DNA from: CAMBRQ01 sp945870325
Lineage (GTDB): Bacteria > Bacillota > Clostridia > Lachnospirales > Lachnospiraceae
Length of the DNA: 64,000 nt
Reading direction: 5' to 3'
NCBI RefSeq assembly: GCF_050313795.1
Contig: NZ_JBNPMC010000010.1
Location: 1-64,000, forward strand
Positions within the stretch are counted from its first letter, which is position 1, and every line of letters starts with the position of its first letter. This document shows, piece after piece, positions 1 to 7,113 of the stretch. A program made the translations under genes and the position numbers. The notes under the pieces are model-generated. The model ran no database searches and had not been told where the DNA came from. It worked only from the letters and a program-made list of their open reading frames with translations.

Positions 1-27
1 TTTGTTGTTGCCATTTTCGACAGCCAT
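1..27 (-). CDS. possible 5' end of a leftward gene (partial)
   Basis: An ATG at 25-27 on the minus strand opens a frame starting MAVENGNNK that runs off the left edge of the window. It lies just below a tandem set of promoter-like sequences reading left, so a gene here is plausible, perhaps the lysogeny or integration module missing from the window. No clear ribosome binding site is visible. The closest -10 element would place a transcription start almost at this ATG. The real start may lie further left. Confidence 0.25.
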
Positions 28-30
28 ATT

Positions 31-191
31 AGATTACCATATCTTTTGTCGTTTGTCAACAACTTTTTTTATTTATTTTTTCGTTGTTCTCAAGTGTTTT
101 TGTCACTCCAGCGACAACTTTTATAGAATATCACATGTTTCTATCTTTGTCAACACTTTTTTGATATCCATTTTATTTTTAAAAATGTCAA
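31..191 (-). promoter_or_regulatory. tandem leftward promoters
   Basis: Three TTGACA hexamers are read on the minus strand. TTGACA at 186-191 has GATATC 17 nt away at 163-168. TTGACA at 148-153 has TATTCT 17 nt away at 125-130. TTGACA at 54-59 has TAATCT 17 nt away at 31-36. The region is very AT-rich and contains repeated TGTC/GACA motifs that could be operator half sites. The spacing is seen; promoter function is inferred. The transcripts would leave the window to the left. Confidence 0.5.
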
Positions 192-221
192 TATTAAATG
201 CGACACTTTTTTAATTTTTTT

Positions 222-1277
222 CTAGCTTATTTTTCGTACCTCTTCTTTGAACAATTCCCCTGCTGATCTGTAGCCATGTATGCGCCGCGGATAATTGTTT
301 ATCCAGTTTTCTATTGTCTCTATCTCTTCGTCTGTCTTTCCGTCAAAGTTTGTGCCTTTTGGTATTTTTCGCCTTACCATTTTATTTGTTACTTCATTTG
401 TACCACGTTCCCAGCTACTATACGGGTGGCAGTAATATATTTTTGTCCTTTTCCCCTCTCCCAGTATAGATCGTTCTATCTCGTCACAATATGCAAACTC
501 GCTGCCATTGTCTACGGTTATAGTCTTGAATACCTTTTTAAACATACTGCCCCATTTTCGCTCTAATCTGTCCAGTGCATCCACTACCGCCTCTGCTGTA
601 TGTGCTGGCAGCTTAAATATAATTTCGTCCCTTGTCTTTCTCTCTGTCAGTACAAGTAAGCTGTTTTTTGATTTTCCACGCTTTCCTTTTACTGTGTCCA
701 TTTCCCAATTACCGAACTCCTGTCGGGTGTTTACTTCGTCCGGGCGTTTCTCTATACTCTCGCCTGCTGTCGCTCTTGTCTGCTGCCGCTTAACCTTTTT
801 GTAATCCCTCTTCTTGTTCTTTTTTACTGGCAAGTTCTTATTTGTTAATTTTAAGAAAATCCCCTTATCAATATAACTGTAGAGTGTAGTTACGCATATT
901 GTTACTGTAAAGTCGCTCTCTTTCCCCTGCGCCTTAAGTTCCCCTAGTACTGCTGCCGGGCTGTAGTCCTCGTTTATAATCTTGTTTTCTATATAATTTG
1001 CTAATTTTATGTCGTTCCCTATTTTAAGTACTCCGCCTTTGCTTTTCAGATTTTCCCTATATTTATCGTCCGCAATGTCCGGGCTATATCTTTCTTCTGT
1101 CGTCAAATCAGAATTAAGCGCCGTATAAGTTCCTCTTTTCAGCTCCCTATAAATTGTACTGCGGTGTACGTGTAACTGTGCTGCTATCTCTGCTACGCTA
1201 TGTCCCGCTTTTGTTAACGCTTCTATTTTTATTCTGTCTGCCTTTGTCAGATGCTTAAAGCCTTTTTCCCCAGCCAT
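222..1277 (-). CDS. IS30-family transposase
   Basis: A 351-residue protein, full length for IS30-family DDE transposases. An N-terminal helix-turn-helix (about residues 10-50, with HRSTIYREL) recognises DNA. The catalytic core shows NWEMDTVKG (first Asp), ITVDNGSEF (second Asp) and a Glu in SSWERGTNEVTNKMVRRKIPKG, the usual DDE arrangement. GAGAGG lies 7 nt before the ATG. I could not find paired terminal inverted repeats immediately around the gene, so it may be an immobile copy or a phage-domesticated gene. A stand-alone HTH resembling its N-terminus is encoded at 36537-36737. Confidence 0.92.
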   Translation of the reverse strand: MAGEKGFKHLTKADRIKIEALTKAGHSVAEIAAQLHVHRSTIYRELKRGTYTALNSDLTTEERYSPDIADDKYRENLKSKGGVLKIGNDIKLANYIENKIINEDYSPAAVLGELKAQGKESDFTVTICVTTLYSYIDKGIFLKLTNKNLPVKKNKKRDYKKVKRQQTRATAGESIEKRPDEVNTRQEFGNWEMDTVKGKRGKSKNSLLVLTERKTRDEIIFKLPAHTAEAVVDALDRLERKWGSMFKKVFKTITVDNGSEFAYCDEIERSILGEGKRTKIYYCHPYSSWERGTNEVTNKMVRRKIPKGTNFDGKTDEEIETIENWINNYPRRIHGYRSAGELFKEEVRKIS

Positions 1278-1320
1278 TGTGCTACCTCTCTTTTGTATAT
1301 AATCTAAATACGACGAAAAT

Positions 1321-1346
1321 CCGCAGACATTCCTACTGGTCTGCGG
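1321..1346 (-). terminator. hairpin terminator after the HIRAN gene
   Basis: Perfect 8-bp stem CCGCAGAC/GTCTGCGG with a 10-nt loop, 15 nt past the stop codon of the HIRAN gene. On the minus strand it is followed by ATTTTCG; on the plus strand by CTTATTTCTTT. It may act in both directions and separates the HIRAN gene from the transposase. Confidence 0.6.
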
Positions 1347-1361
1347 CTTATTTCTTTACCT

Positions 1362-2057
1362 TTATTTGCAACATTTTTTACAAGCTGTATACTTCTTCTT
1401 TGCTTCGCTTAACGGTATACTCTTTGGTTTTTTCATTCCCGAACAATTTGGGTCAATATGGTATTTTTTGCTGTTATTCTCTACGTATACAATCGGTTCT
1501 CTTTTTTTCTCTGCTTCTTTGCTCTTATTTTCTATTATAACGTCCAGTTCAATATTGCACCCGAACGTTTGTACCCCCCCCCTTGAAATTTCGAGTATTT
1601 CTGCGCTGTATCTCGCTCCCGGATATTTTCTTTCTAAACTCTTAGCTAAATCTGCCGCAAGATTTCCAAGTATCTTATTACCCCATTTTACATAAGCGGC
1701 AGGCTCTCCATTAAACGTATACTTCTCTACTGTAATGTTTTCGTTTCCCGTCATACTCTTAAGTATGTCCTGCCTGTTTTCTCCGTCCTCATTGTCAAAC
1801 GTAACGCCTACTAATTTCGTCCTTATTGTTTCTGCGATCTTAATGCTAGGTGTACGTGCAGCAACCGCCTGCACTGTTTTCTTTTCTGCCCGTACTTCTT
1901 TTTTGCCTCTTTTGCATTTCGTACCAAGCAGTATACACAGTGCCCCGATTCCCACGCAAATTACGCCGCCTGTCACTTCTCCAGCTGGTATAGCCACGAT
2001 ACCACTTAATCCAAAAAATGCGCCAATCACATATAAAACTATTCTTATTACTATCAT
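1362..2057 (-). CDS. membrane-anchored HIRAN-domain protein with C-terminal metal-binding motif
   Basis: 231 residues. The first 45 form one or two membrane segments (MIVIRIVLYVIGAFFGLSGI and GGVICVGIGALCILLG), followed by a basic linker. The middle (about 80-180) contains TKLVGVTFDN..RQDIL, typical of HIRAN domains, which bind DNA ends or nicks in other proteins. The C-terminus reads YHIDPNCSGMKKPKSIPLSE then CKKC, a small His/Cys metal-binding tail found on many bacterial surface or nuclease proteins. It is third after the HTH gene in a unit driven from 2620-2648. Its function is not known; superinfection or DNA sensing is only a guess. AGAGAGGG precedes the ATG. Confidence 0.72.
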   Translation of the reverse strand: MIVIRIVLYVIGAFFGLSGIVAIPAGEVTGGVICVGIGALCILLGTKCKRGKKEVRAEKKTVQAVAARTPSIKIAETIRTKLVGVTFDNEDGENRQDILKSMTGNENITVEKYTFNGEPAAYVKWGNKILGNLAADLAKSLERKYPGARYSAEILEISRGGVQTFGCNIELDVIIENKSKEAEKKREPIVYVENNSKKYHIDPNCSGMKKPKSIPLSEAKKKYTACKKCCK

Positions 2058-2079
2058 ATTACGCCCTCTCTTCCGTTTT

Positions 2080-2277
2080 TTACTTTAATTCTAAAATTTC
2101 ATCCGCCGAAACGCTAAGCTCCCTGCATATTCTTGCAAATACTTCTATAGACGGCGCGCGCTCTCCATTCTCCCAGCGGCTTATATCTTTTTGATATACT
2201 TGAAGCCGATCTGCAAGCTCTTTTTGAGAAATGCCCGCCGCTTTTCTTGCTTTCTTAATATTTTCGCCTATAGCCAT
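2080..2277 (-). CDS. Cro/CI-type HTH regulator
   Basis: A 65-residue single-domain XRE protein. The HTH is clear: GISQKELADRLQVYQKDISRWENGERAPSI (split here only by reading: GISQKELADRL, then DISRWENGERAPS). It overlaps the stop of the preceding small ORF (TAATG), so it is translationally coupled. The best candidate target is the palindrome over the promoter of its own unit at 2623-2642, which would make it an autorepressor. The family is certain; the target is inferred. Confidence 0.92.
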   Translation of the reverse strand: MAIGENIKKARKAAGISQKELADRLQVYQKDISRWENGERAPSIEVFARICRELSVSADEILELK

Positions 2278-2372
2278 TATTTACCTCTCTTTTCTTTCGC
2301 TCTCATGTATAAAGCTACACATACTTTTACAGCTCCTACCGCTACTAAAAAAACTCCTAACTTAAAAATCAT
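2277..2372 (-). CDS. 31-residue membrane peptide
   Basis: Small ORF starting MIFKLGVFLVAVGAVKVCVA, one hydrophobic segment followed by a basic tail (MRAKEKRGK). Its TAA overlaps the ATG of the HTH gene, as is common in tight phage operons. The ribosome binding site is weak (AAAGAG). No family recognised. Confidence 0.45.
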   Translation of the reverse strand: MIFKLGVFLVAVGAVKVCVALYMRAKEKRGK

Positions 2373-2439
2373 GCTCTTTACTCGGCTTTGGGTTTATGTT
2401 ATATTTTATATAGGCGGTGGGCTTTCGCCCACTGGATGC

Positions 2440-2553
2440 TTAATTTAATAACTTATCAATTATTATAAGTATCGTTCCTACGATTAAGTCTATCAGTGCA
2501 TTTGTTACCAGCTCTTGCCATTTGATAGGCTTTTTCTTTTGTTTCTTTCCCAT
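2440..2553 (-). CDS. 37-residue small membrane-associated peptide
   Basis: First ORF after the promoter at 2620-2648. The sequence is a basic head (MGKKQKKKPIKWQELV) and a hydrophobic helix (ALIDLIVGTILIIIDKLLN). AAGGGG lies about 12 nt upstream of the ATG. Similar small basic-plus-hydrophobic peptides are common in Firmicutes prophages and conjugative elements; the function is not established. A GNRA-type hairpin (GTGGGC GAAA GCCCAC on the minus strand) follows at 2417-2432. Confidence 0.58.
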   Translation of the reverse strand: MGKKQKKKPIKWQELVTNALIDLIVGTILIIIDKLLN

Positions 2554-2619
2554 TTATTGCCGTTTCCCCTTTCTGCGCCTTGCGCTTATTGTTTCTTACT
2601 GTTCTCCTTTGATGTTTTT

Positions 2620-2648
2620 ATTATATACCCATTTGGGTATATTGTCAA
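2620..2648 (-). promoter_or_regulatory. promoter with embedded palindromic operator
   Basis: TTGACA (2643-2648), exactly 17 nt, TATAAT (2620-2625): a consensus sigma-A promoter. The spacer holds the palindrome ATATACCCATTTGGGTATAT (2623-2642), with perfect 9-bp arms around a 2-nt centre. A protein bound there would block RNA polymerase. The unit it drives contains the HTH protein at 2080-2277, the obvious candidate ligand. Confidence 0.75.
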
Positions 2649-2686
2649 TGTTTATTTACATTTTTATATAGTTTTTCTCAATGCTA

Positions 2687-2715
2687 AAGGCGCGCCGTTA
2701 TTAACGACACGCCTT
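2687..2715 (-). terminator. hairpin at the end of the lysis operon
   Basis: Arms of 13 nt (AAGGCG...CGTT / AACG...CGCCTT) around ATT, fully paired in the minus-strand RNA if G-U pairs are allowed. It begins 4 nt after the stop of the 65-residue gene. The U-run is weak, so it may be a processing or rho-independent end of the late transcript. Confidence 0.45.
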
Positions 2716-2718
2716 ACT

Positions 2719-2916
2719 TTATCTCTTATTTCCCCGAAGCGTAATTAACGCATTTCTCACGTTTTCCAGCCCTATTTTTTCTTGGCATATTCCCTGCTGC
2801 CTCGTTGTTTCTAATTCTTCCCGGTATAGCGGGCACAATTCGCAGCCGTCCACAATGCTACAAGCCGCGTGTGCCATTACAATAATCTGCGCTTCTAATT
2901 CTTCTACAGCTATCAT
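2719..2916 (-). CDS. 65-residue phage protein with Cys cluster
   Basis: Starts one base after the amidase stop, so probably made by translational coupling. The sequence carries CSIVDGCELCPLYREE, three cysteines that could form a small metal site, then a charged helix. It is the last gene of the lysis block. No family recognised. Confidence 0.7.
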   Translation of the reverse strand: MIAVEELEAQIIVMAHAACSIVDGCELCPLYREELETTRQQGICQEKIGLENVRNALITLRGNKR

Positions 2917-2917
2917 A

Positions 2918-3856
2918 CTATAATCTTGTACAATAGTCTAAGCTTACCCAGCCCGCGCCGCTTTTGAGTTTTCCCCAACCTTTTACGGAACCATGCCCCG
3001 GCTTCACTTCTACTATTGTAAATACCCCCGCTCCTGTATATTCTTTCGTCCATTCCGTATTATCTCCAGCGCCTTTTCTAATACGCAAGTCTTTTGCTGT
3101 AATTTTTACTTTAAATGGCACGTCTGTAGAGTTATTCCCAGCATTATATACCGCGTTCCCGGACTCGTCAAACACAGTAAGCTTATACTGATCTGCGCAG
3201 CGTTTAGCATTTTCCAGACTTGAAAAAGCACCTTTCTGGCTTTTTGCATCCGCCCATGTTTTTCTTACTCTGTAAAGTTTGCCTGTTGTTCCACCGTTTC
3301 CGCCTGTAGAGGTTCCGCCGCCAAGCTGCGCCGTTACTCTCTTCGCTACGTCTCCTAATCTTGAATACAGCCAATCTCCCGGACAACTCTTATTTGCAAA
3401 CCACCTATGTACGGTCAGTACCATTTCGTCAGCCTTTGGACTGTAATTTAAAGACTTGTTTTTATCAGCGAACCAAAGAAGCTTTTTCTTGCCATTTCGT
3501 TTACAAATATCCACGCACAACTTAATTAACTTTTCGTATACCGCATTTGTCATGGTATATGGGTCTGTAGTATCGCTCGCGCACTCAATCGTTACCGCTC
3601 TCTGATCGTTCGCGTTGCTGGATGTGCACCAGCTTCTATTTGCTTCGTCAACGATCAAGCATACTCTACCGTCTTTTCCAATTCCGTAATTGCAACTTGC
3701 CTCTCTTCCAGCCGGGAAGCAGCTACCGATACCCTCGGCGGATAACTGCCCTACTACGCAATGCGGCGTAATTCTATCAATGCTGTGTGTACGTCTTCCG
3801 CTATGGTTCGGGCTTTTAACTGTACAATTAACCAAAGAACTATTTGTATATCCCAT
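2918..3856 (-). CDS. endolysin, N-acetylmuramoyl-L-alanine amidase
   Basis: 312 residues. The N-terminal 170 residues are an Amidase_2/PGRP-type zinc amidase: His32 (ITPHCVV), His150 (VLTVHRWF) and Cys158 (KSCPGDW) are the expected zinc ligands, with Glu91 in TIECASD. A Gly/Thr linker (GGGTSTGGNGGTTG) leads to a small repeat-like segment (YRVRKTWADAKSQKGAF) and a C-terminal SH3b-like wall-binding domain. It cuts the stem peptide from muramic acid at lysis. It follows the holin genes, as usual, and lacks a signal peptide, so release depends on the holin. Confidence 0.95.
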   Translation of the reverse strand: MGYTNSSLVNCTVKSPNHSGRRTHSIDRITPHCVVGQLSAEGIGSCFPAGREASCNYGIGKDGRVCLIVDEANRSWCTSSNANDQRAVTIECASDTTDPYTMTNAVYEKLIKLCVDICKRNGKKKLLWFADKNKSLNYSPKADEMVLTVHRWFANKSCPGDWLYSRLGDVAKRVTAQLGGGTSTGGNGGTTGKLYRVRKTWADAKSQKGAFSSLENAKRCADQYKLTVFDESGNAVYNAGNNSTDVPFKVKITAKDLRIRKGAGDNTEWTKEYTGAGVFTIVEVKPGHGSVKGWGKLKSGAGWVSLDYCTRL

Positions 3857-3892
3857 ATTGTCCTCACTTTCTGTACTTTCGTACTGTCAAAA

Positions 3893-4258
3893 TTATTTTG
3901 TGTCTACTTTGTCTTTTGTTTCGTAGTTCCCTGCCAGTATCTTTTTAATTGTCTGTAGCATTTCTGCGAACTGCTTATATAAGTTGTCGTAACCGTACAT
4001 AGCCGCATAGCACACTAATAGCCCAACTACAACCGCTGCGACTGCATAATACCAGTGCATAGTTAGCTTAAAATATGTGATCGCCACAGCCGCCGCCACT
4101 ACCGTAGACACAATGGCTACAATAGCTACATACGCCTGCACTGGGAACTTGTCCCACGCTACTACTTTCTTTGTTACCTGCACTACTAAGTTTGTCCATA
4201 CAGTTAATGCCAGCACCGCAATAAGTAGCACCGCCACATACATTACATACTTTTCCAT
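3893..4258 (-). CDS. phage holin
   Basis: 121 residues with three predicted membrane segments: YVMYVAVLLIAVLALTVWTN, YVAIVAIVSTVVAAAVAITYF and WYYAVAAVVVGLLVCYAAM. A charged C-terminal tail faces the cytoplasm. Size, topology and position directly upstream of the amidase support a holin that permeabilises the membrane at lysis. Confidence 0.85.
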   Translation of the reverse strand: MEKYVMYVAVLLIAVLALTVWTNLVVQVTKKVVAWDKFPVQAYVAIVAIVSTVVAAAVAITYFKLTMHWYYAVAAVVVGLLVCYAAMYGYDNLYKQFAEMLQTIKKILAGNYETKDKVDTK

Positions 4259-4271
4259 ATCTTTTTTCTCC

Positions 4272-4628
4272 TTATCCTAATCCTATTTCTGTTTCTTGTT
4301 CCTCTTCGTCCTGCTCTAGCTGTGTTTCTTTTACTTTCTTATTTTTCCCATCTAAGTACGTCGTTGTGATTTTTACTACATTCTCCCCAGCAGCCTTAAG
4401 CATATATCCGCCAACTACTACCCTAAATGTCTCATTCATTTCTGTAATAAAAGTGCTCAATGCCGTAGTGTCCATGGTTAACATGATCGCCTTGTTAGCC
4501 ATGAATAAAGCATATATCACCGCAAGTATGTATAATAAGAAAGCTGTGCTTACCACTTTTTTACTGAACTCCCACAGCCACAATATAGGTGCTTCTTTCT
4601 TTGGTTCTTCTCTTCGTTTTTTAACCAT
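4272..4628 (-). CDS. single-pass membrane protein, lysis block
   Basis: 118 residues from the ATG at 4626-4628, chosen because AGGAG sits 7 nt before it; a further Met lies 7 codons upstream without such a site. The head is basic (MVKKRREEPKKEAP), with one membrane segment (VVSTAFLLYILAVIYALFM) and an acidic C-terminal tail (QLEQDEEEQETEIG). It lies between two other membrane proteins before the amidase and may be an accessory holin or antiholin. The role is inferred from place only. Confidence 0.68.
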   Translation of the reverse strand: MVKKRREEPKKEAPILWLWEFSKKVVSTAFLLYILAVIYALFMANKAIMLTMDTTALSTFITEMNETFRVVVGGYMLKAAGENVVKITTTYLDGKNKKVKETQLEQDEEEQETEIGLG

Positions 4629-4638
4629 GTCTCTGCTC

Positions 4639-4938
4639 CTATGTCTCAATTTGCAACTCCCTTACCTCTTCCAGCAAATGTGTTACCATTCCGTTGCCGC
4701 CTAAAGCGTGATAAGCGTCATACATTTCTATGAAATTCTGTAGCCCATGCCTTGTTATATACCCCCTTTTTGTCCATTTTTCGTGATATTCGATAAGCTG
4801 CACTCTAAGCAGTAACATGGTTCCTTTACTGTTTGCATCTCTGTCTTTCTTTTGTTGTTTAAGCAGCCAAGCAATATAGCCCATTAACGGCGTGAGTATT
4901 ACCGTTAATAATTCTGCCACTATTCCCATTAAGTCCAT
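4639..4938 (-). CDS. small phage membrane protein, holin-like
   Basis: 99 residues: an N-terminal membrane segment (MGIVAELLTVILTPLMGYIAWLL), a basic stretch, then a soluble helical part (VQLIEYHEKWTKRGYI.. FIEMYDAYHALGGNGMVTHL). Such proteins, a membrane anchor plus a short C-terminal domain, sit next to holins in many Clostridia and Bacillus siphophages. GAGG precedes the start. The exact role is unknown. Confidence 0.72.
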   Translation of the reverse strand: MDLMGIVAELLTVILTPLMGYIAWLLKQQKKDRDANSKGTMLLLRVQLIEYHEKWTKRGYITRHGLQNFIEMYDAYHALGGNGMVTHLLEEVRELQIET

Positions 4939-4958
4939 TTAAAAGTACCTCTTTTCGT

Positions 4959-5105
4959 TTATTCCGTCTCTCCTGCTGTAATTATTTCTTCGTACTCTTC
5001 CTGTGTAAGTTTTTCTTTCGTTACAAGATTTTCCAGCATTTCTGCTGTATACCAGCCTGCTTCGTAATATTTCTTGTATTTTTCAAAATTCTTAGATTTC
5101 TCCAC
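4959..5105 (-). CDS. XkdX-family protein
   Basis: 48 residues, GTG start with GAGGG 8 nt upstream. The pattern EKSKNFEKYKKYYEAGWYT then LVTKEKLTQEEYEEI is that of the XkdX family, short proteins at the tail-fibre/lysis boundary of Firmicutes phages and PBSX-like elements. It overlaps the preceding gene by 14 nt. The molecular function of the family is not known. Confidence 0.78.
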   Translation of the reverse strand: MEKSKNFEKYKKYYEAGWYTAEMLENLVTKEKLTQEEYEEIITAGETE

Positions 5106-5262
5106 GATTAAAGCCCTCGCTTTCTTCTTCCGGCAGCTCCACGTCTGCCATAATAGCCACGTACTCTAACAGCGCGCCCTGTTTTTCTACCTCTGCTTTT
5201 GTTCTTTCTTCTGCTCTCTGTTCTGCAATGCTTCTCTTAAGCTTCTGTATAAACATTGACAT
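5092..5262 (-). CDS. 56-residue phage protein overlapping the RT gene
   Basis: ATG at 5260-5262 lies inside the last codons of the reverse transcriptase gene in another frame, preceded by AAAGGGGAGCGGG, a good ribosome binding site. The peptide starts MSMFIQKLKRSIAEQRAEER and is helical and charged with an acidic C-terminus. Stop overlaps the XkdX start. Small proteins of this kind precede xkdX in many phages. Function unknown. Confidence 0.68.
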   Translation of the reverse strand: MSMFIQKLKRSIAEQRAEERTKAEVEKQGALLEYVAIMADVELPEEESEGFNRGEI

Positions 5263-6313
5263 TAGCCCGCTCCCCTTTCCATAGGTCTTTATAGTATTTA
5301 TCCATTCTCTGTAGCAATTTTGTGCTGTCTCCTTTTGCCGCGTGATTTCTCCAGCCCGCGTAACATTCGTCCGCCTTTGCTTTTGTGATCTCCCCGCGCT
5401 TTGCCAGCTGTACCAGCCTGTATAGTTTCTTCCTTTCCTGCTTTACGTTTTCCGGCTTTATTGTCATAATAACTTTCCCGGTTTCCGTAAGCCTAAAGTT
5501 AAACCCTAAAAAGGTTATGCCTTTTCGTAGGCCGTATACCTTTGTCTTTTTCTCGTTCAATGAAAATCCAATTTCTGCCAGTTTTCCTCTTATAATCTCT
5601 TTGCAGTATTCTAAGTATTCTTCGTCTTCATGTATTAGTATGAAGTCGTCCATATATCTTTCGTATTCTTTTATATGTAGCTTCTCCTTTATGTAATGGT
5701 CTAAGTCGTCCAGTACCGAAATACCAGCTATTTGTACCATTTGGCTGCCCGGATTATATCCTGTGTCTCCCTCGTATTGTTCTTCCAGTACCGCTTTTGT
5801 TCTTTCGTATGTCCATGGGTCAAGCCCTCGCTTAAACTTATTAAGCGCTACTTCGTGTTTCATATTGGGATAATACCCTTTTATATCGCATTGCAGCACC
5901 GCTCCTTTTGTTCCATGTTTCCTGTAATGCCTTTGCAGCTGCGCTTTCAGTCTCTCCCTCGCCTTATCTGTTCCTTTTCCTTTCTGGCAAGCCATATTAT
6001 CGTAAATAAAGCTTTTGCTCATTTGCGGATATATAGAATTATCGTTAAGGCTCCTTTGGTAAACACGATCTCTAAAAGCAATGCTTACAATATCTCTTTC
6101 TTTCGGATGCGTTACTTTAAAACATACTGGTTTTCTTGCTTTGTATTTTCCTATCTTTAACTGTTCTTCTAATTTTAGTGTTTCTTCAATCCCATTAAGG
6201 TAGTAATGCGCTACAGAGTCTTTCCACACTACTCCTTTCTTGCATTTATACATAGAGTCCCATAAAGCCTCGAACCCTATTACATTCTCCGCGACTGTTT
6301 CCGCGTCATTCAT
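5237..6313 (-). CDS. DGR reverse transcriptase
   Basis: 358 residues, the usual size for retroelement RTs without accessory domains. Catalytic Asp143 lies in QCDIKGYYPNM, and Asp222-Asp223 in the YMDD box (ERYMDDFILIHED). GSQMVQIAGI (189-198) is the motif-4 region that in DGR RTs is linked to low fidelity at adenines. FLGFNF (268-273) is also typical. A template repeat and an Avd gene lie directly upstream, the canonical DGR order. It reverse-transcribes the template RNA into mutagenised cDNA that replaces the variable repeats. The leader between template and ATG (6314-6478) is non-coding and probably part of the template RNA. The ribosome binding site is weak. Confidence 0.95.
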   Translation of the reverse strand: MNDAETVAENVIGFEALWDSMYKCKKGVVWKDSVAHYYLNGIEETLKLEEQLKIGKYKARKPVCFKVTHPKERDIVSIAFRDRVYQRSLNDNSIYPQMSKSFIYDNMACQKGKGTDKARERLKAQLQRHYRKHGTKGAVLQCDIKGYYPNMKHEVALNKFKRGLDPWTYERTKAVLEEQYEGDTGYNPGSQMVQIAGISVLDDLDHYIKEKLHIKEYERYMDDFILIHEDEEYLEYCKEIIRGKLAEIGFSLNEKKTKVYGLRKGITFLGFNFRLTETGKVIMTIKPENVKQERKKLYRLVQLAKRGEITKAKADECYAGWRNHAAKGDSTKLLQRMDKYYKDLWKGERANVNVYTEA

Positions 6314-6478
6314 ATTTTTAGTTTCCGCGACGTGTATAACAGTACCAGCTTCTATAAAAAGCTGACTGTATCGCCTCGGTGTTGTTTTGCCGTTTCCGGC
6401 TGGGTCACTCGGCTCCTTGTGTCAATTCTTTTTATAGGGCGCCGCCACTATGTAGCAGCCGTATGCCTATTGTGTCTA

Positions 6479-6603
6479 ACACAATCCGGGGCGCAGCGAT
6501 TAGCGTTGTTCGCGTTGTTGTTGTTGACGTTGCCGCTCGTGTTCACATTCCACGTATTGTTACCGTTGCCGCGATTCTCACTACGCAAGCGGACATTCTG
6601 CGC
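6479..6603 (-). repeat. DGR template repeat (TR)
   Basis: A 125-bp repeat matching VR1 (7124-7248) over its whole length and VR2 (31996-32102) over 107 bp. Read on the minus strand it is packed with AAC/AAT codons (15 Asn: NNNNANNAN near the end), a design seen in DGR templates because adenine mutation of AAY gives many residues and no stop codon. It ends in a GC-rich block (CGCTGCGCCCCGG) followed by ATTGTGTTA, where the VRs have CTTGTGTCA. This is the expected TR version of the initiation-of-mutagenic-homing region. It starts about 29 nt after the avd stop. Confidence 0.94.
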
Positions 6604-6632
6604 TTTCAGCCTACAGCCCATATATAGCAAAG

Positions 6633-7052
6633 CTACTTCAATAAATTGTTGTAGCGCTTACTATCTCCGTCTTTCCAGTCCCTTATACGGTTCCTTACCT
6701 CTATTGTCTTTTTGCCCCAGTATTTTACCCGCTTTGTTTCTAAATGGAATAACGGTTTTGCCATTTGAATTAGCGCCAGTAAATTATTGCAATCCCGCGC
6801 CGCCTCTTCCTGTAGTCTTTTTCTCGCTCTCCAATTTTCCGGGTCGTCCCCTACTCTTATATTGTTTGCCGTCCAGCATTTTATAAAAATGTCTTTAGCT
6901 GTCCTAATAATATCGTCTGTAAGTGCCGTCTGATATTCTGGTGCAAAATTCTTGGGGTTCTTTGTAATCCTCATAGTATATACTGCTAAATCATTCGCCT
7001 TAATCAATACGTCGAATTTTCCTACACCCCTCTGTGTTTCTGGTACTGCCAC
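6633..7052 (-). CDS. avd: DGR accessory variability determinant (Avd)
   Basis: 139 residues, basic and all-helical, matching the four-helix bundle proteins that bind the template RNA and RT in DGRs. Family-like segments include LIKANDLAVYTMRITKNP, then a conserved ..DDIIRTAKDIFIKCW.. helix and ..RIRDWKDGDSKRYNNLLK at the end. GTG start at 7050-7052, with AAGGAG 6 nt upstream. It lies between target gene and template repeat, the standard location. Called on sequence pattern and context together. Confidence 0.88.
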   Translation of the reverse strand: MAVPETQRGVGKFDVLIKANDLAVYTMRITKNPKNFAPEYQTALTDDIIRTAKDIFIKCWTANNIRVGDDPENWRARKRLQEEAARDCNNLLALIQMAKPLFHLETKRVKYWGKKTIEVRNRIRDWKDGDSKRYNNLLK

Positions 7053-7076
7053 GTCTTACTCCTTCATAGTTTAGCT

Positions 7077-7104
7077 ATCCGCAGGCAAGGCGTTGCCCGC
7101 GGAT
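7077..7104 (-). other. hairpin downstream of VR1
   Basis: Inverted repeat ATCCGC-GGGCAA-CGCC-TTGCCT-GCGGAT (minus strand): 6 + 5 bp around one mismatch, with a 4-nt loop, 9 nt after the target stop codon. It has no T-run on the minus strand, so it is not a standard terminator. DNA hairpins just downstream of the VR promote cDNA homing in the Bordetella phage DGR; the same role is inferred here. Confidence 0.68.
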
Positions 7105-7113
7105 TATTTCAGA

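Noticed and set aside
6405..6425. TTGACA upstream of the RT gene as an RT promoter
   Set aside because: No acceptable -10 hexamer at 16-18 nt; RT is more likely read from the operon transcript that carries the template repeat.
6448..6630. 60-codon ORF over the template repeat
   Set aside because: It is the template repeat itself, which keeps the target's reading frame; the run of Asn codons is mutational fuel, not a protein.
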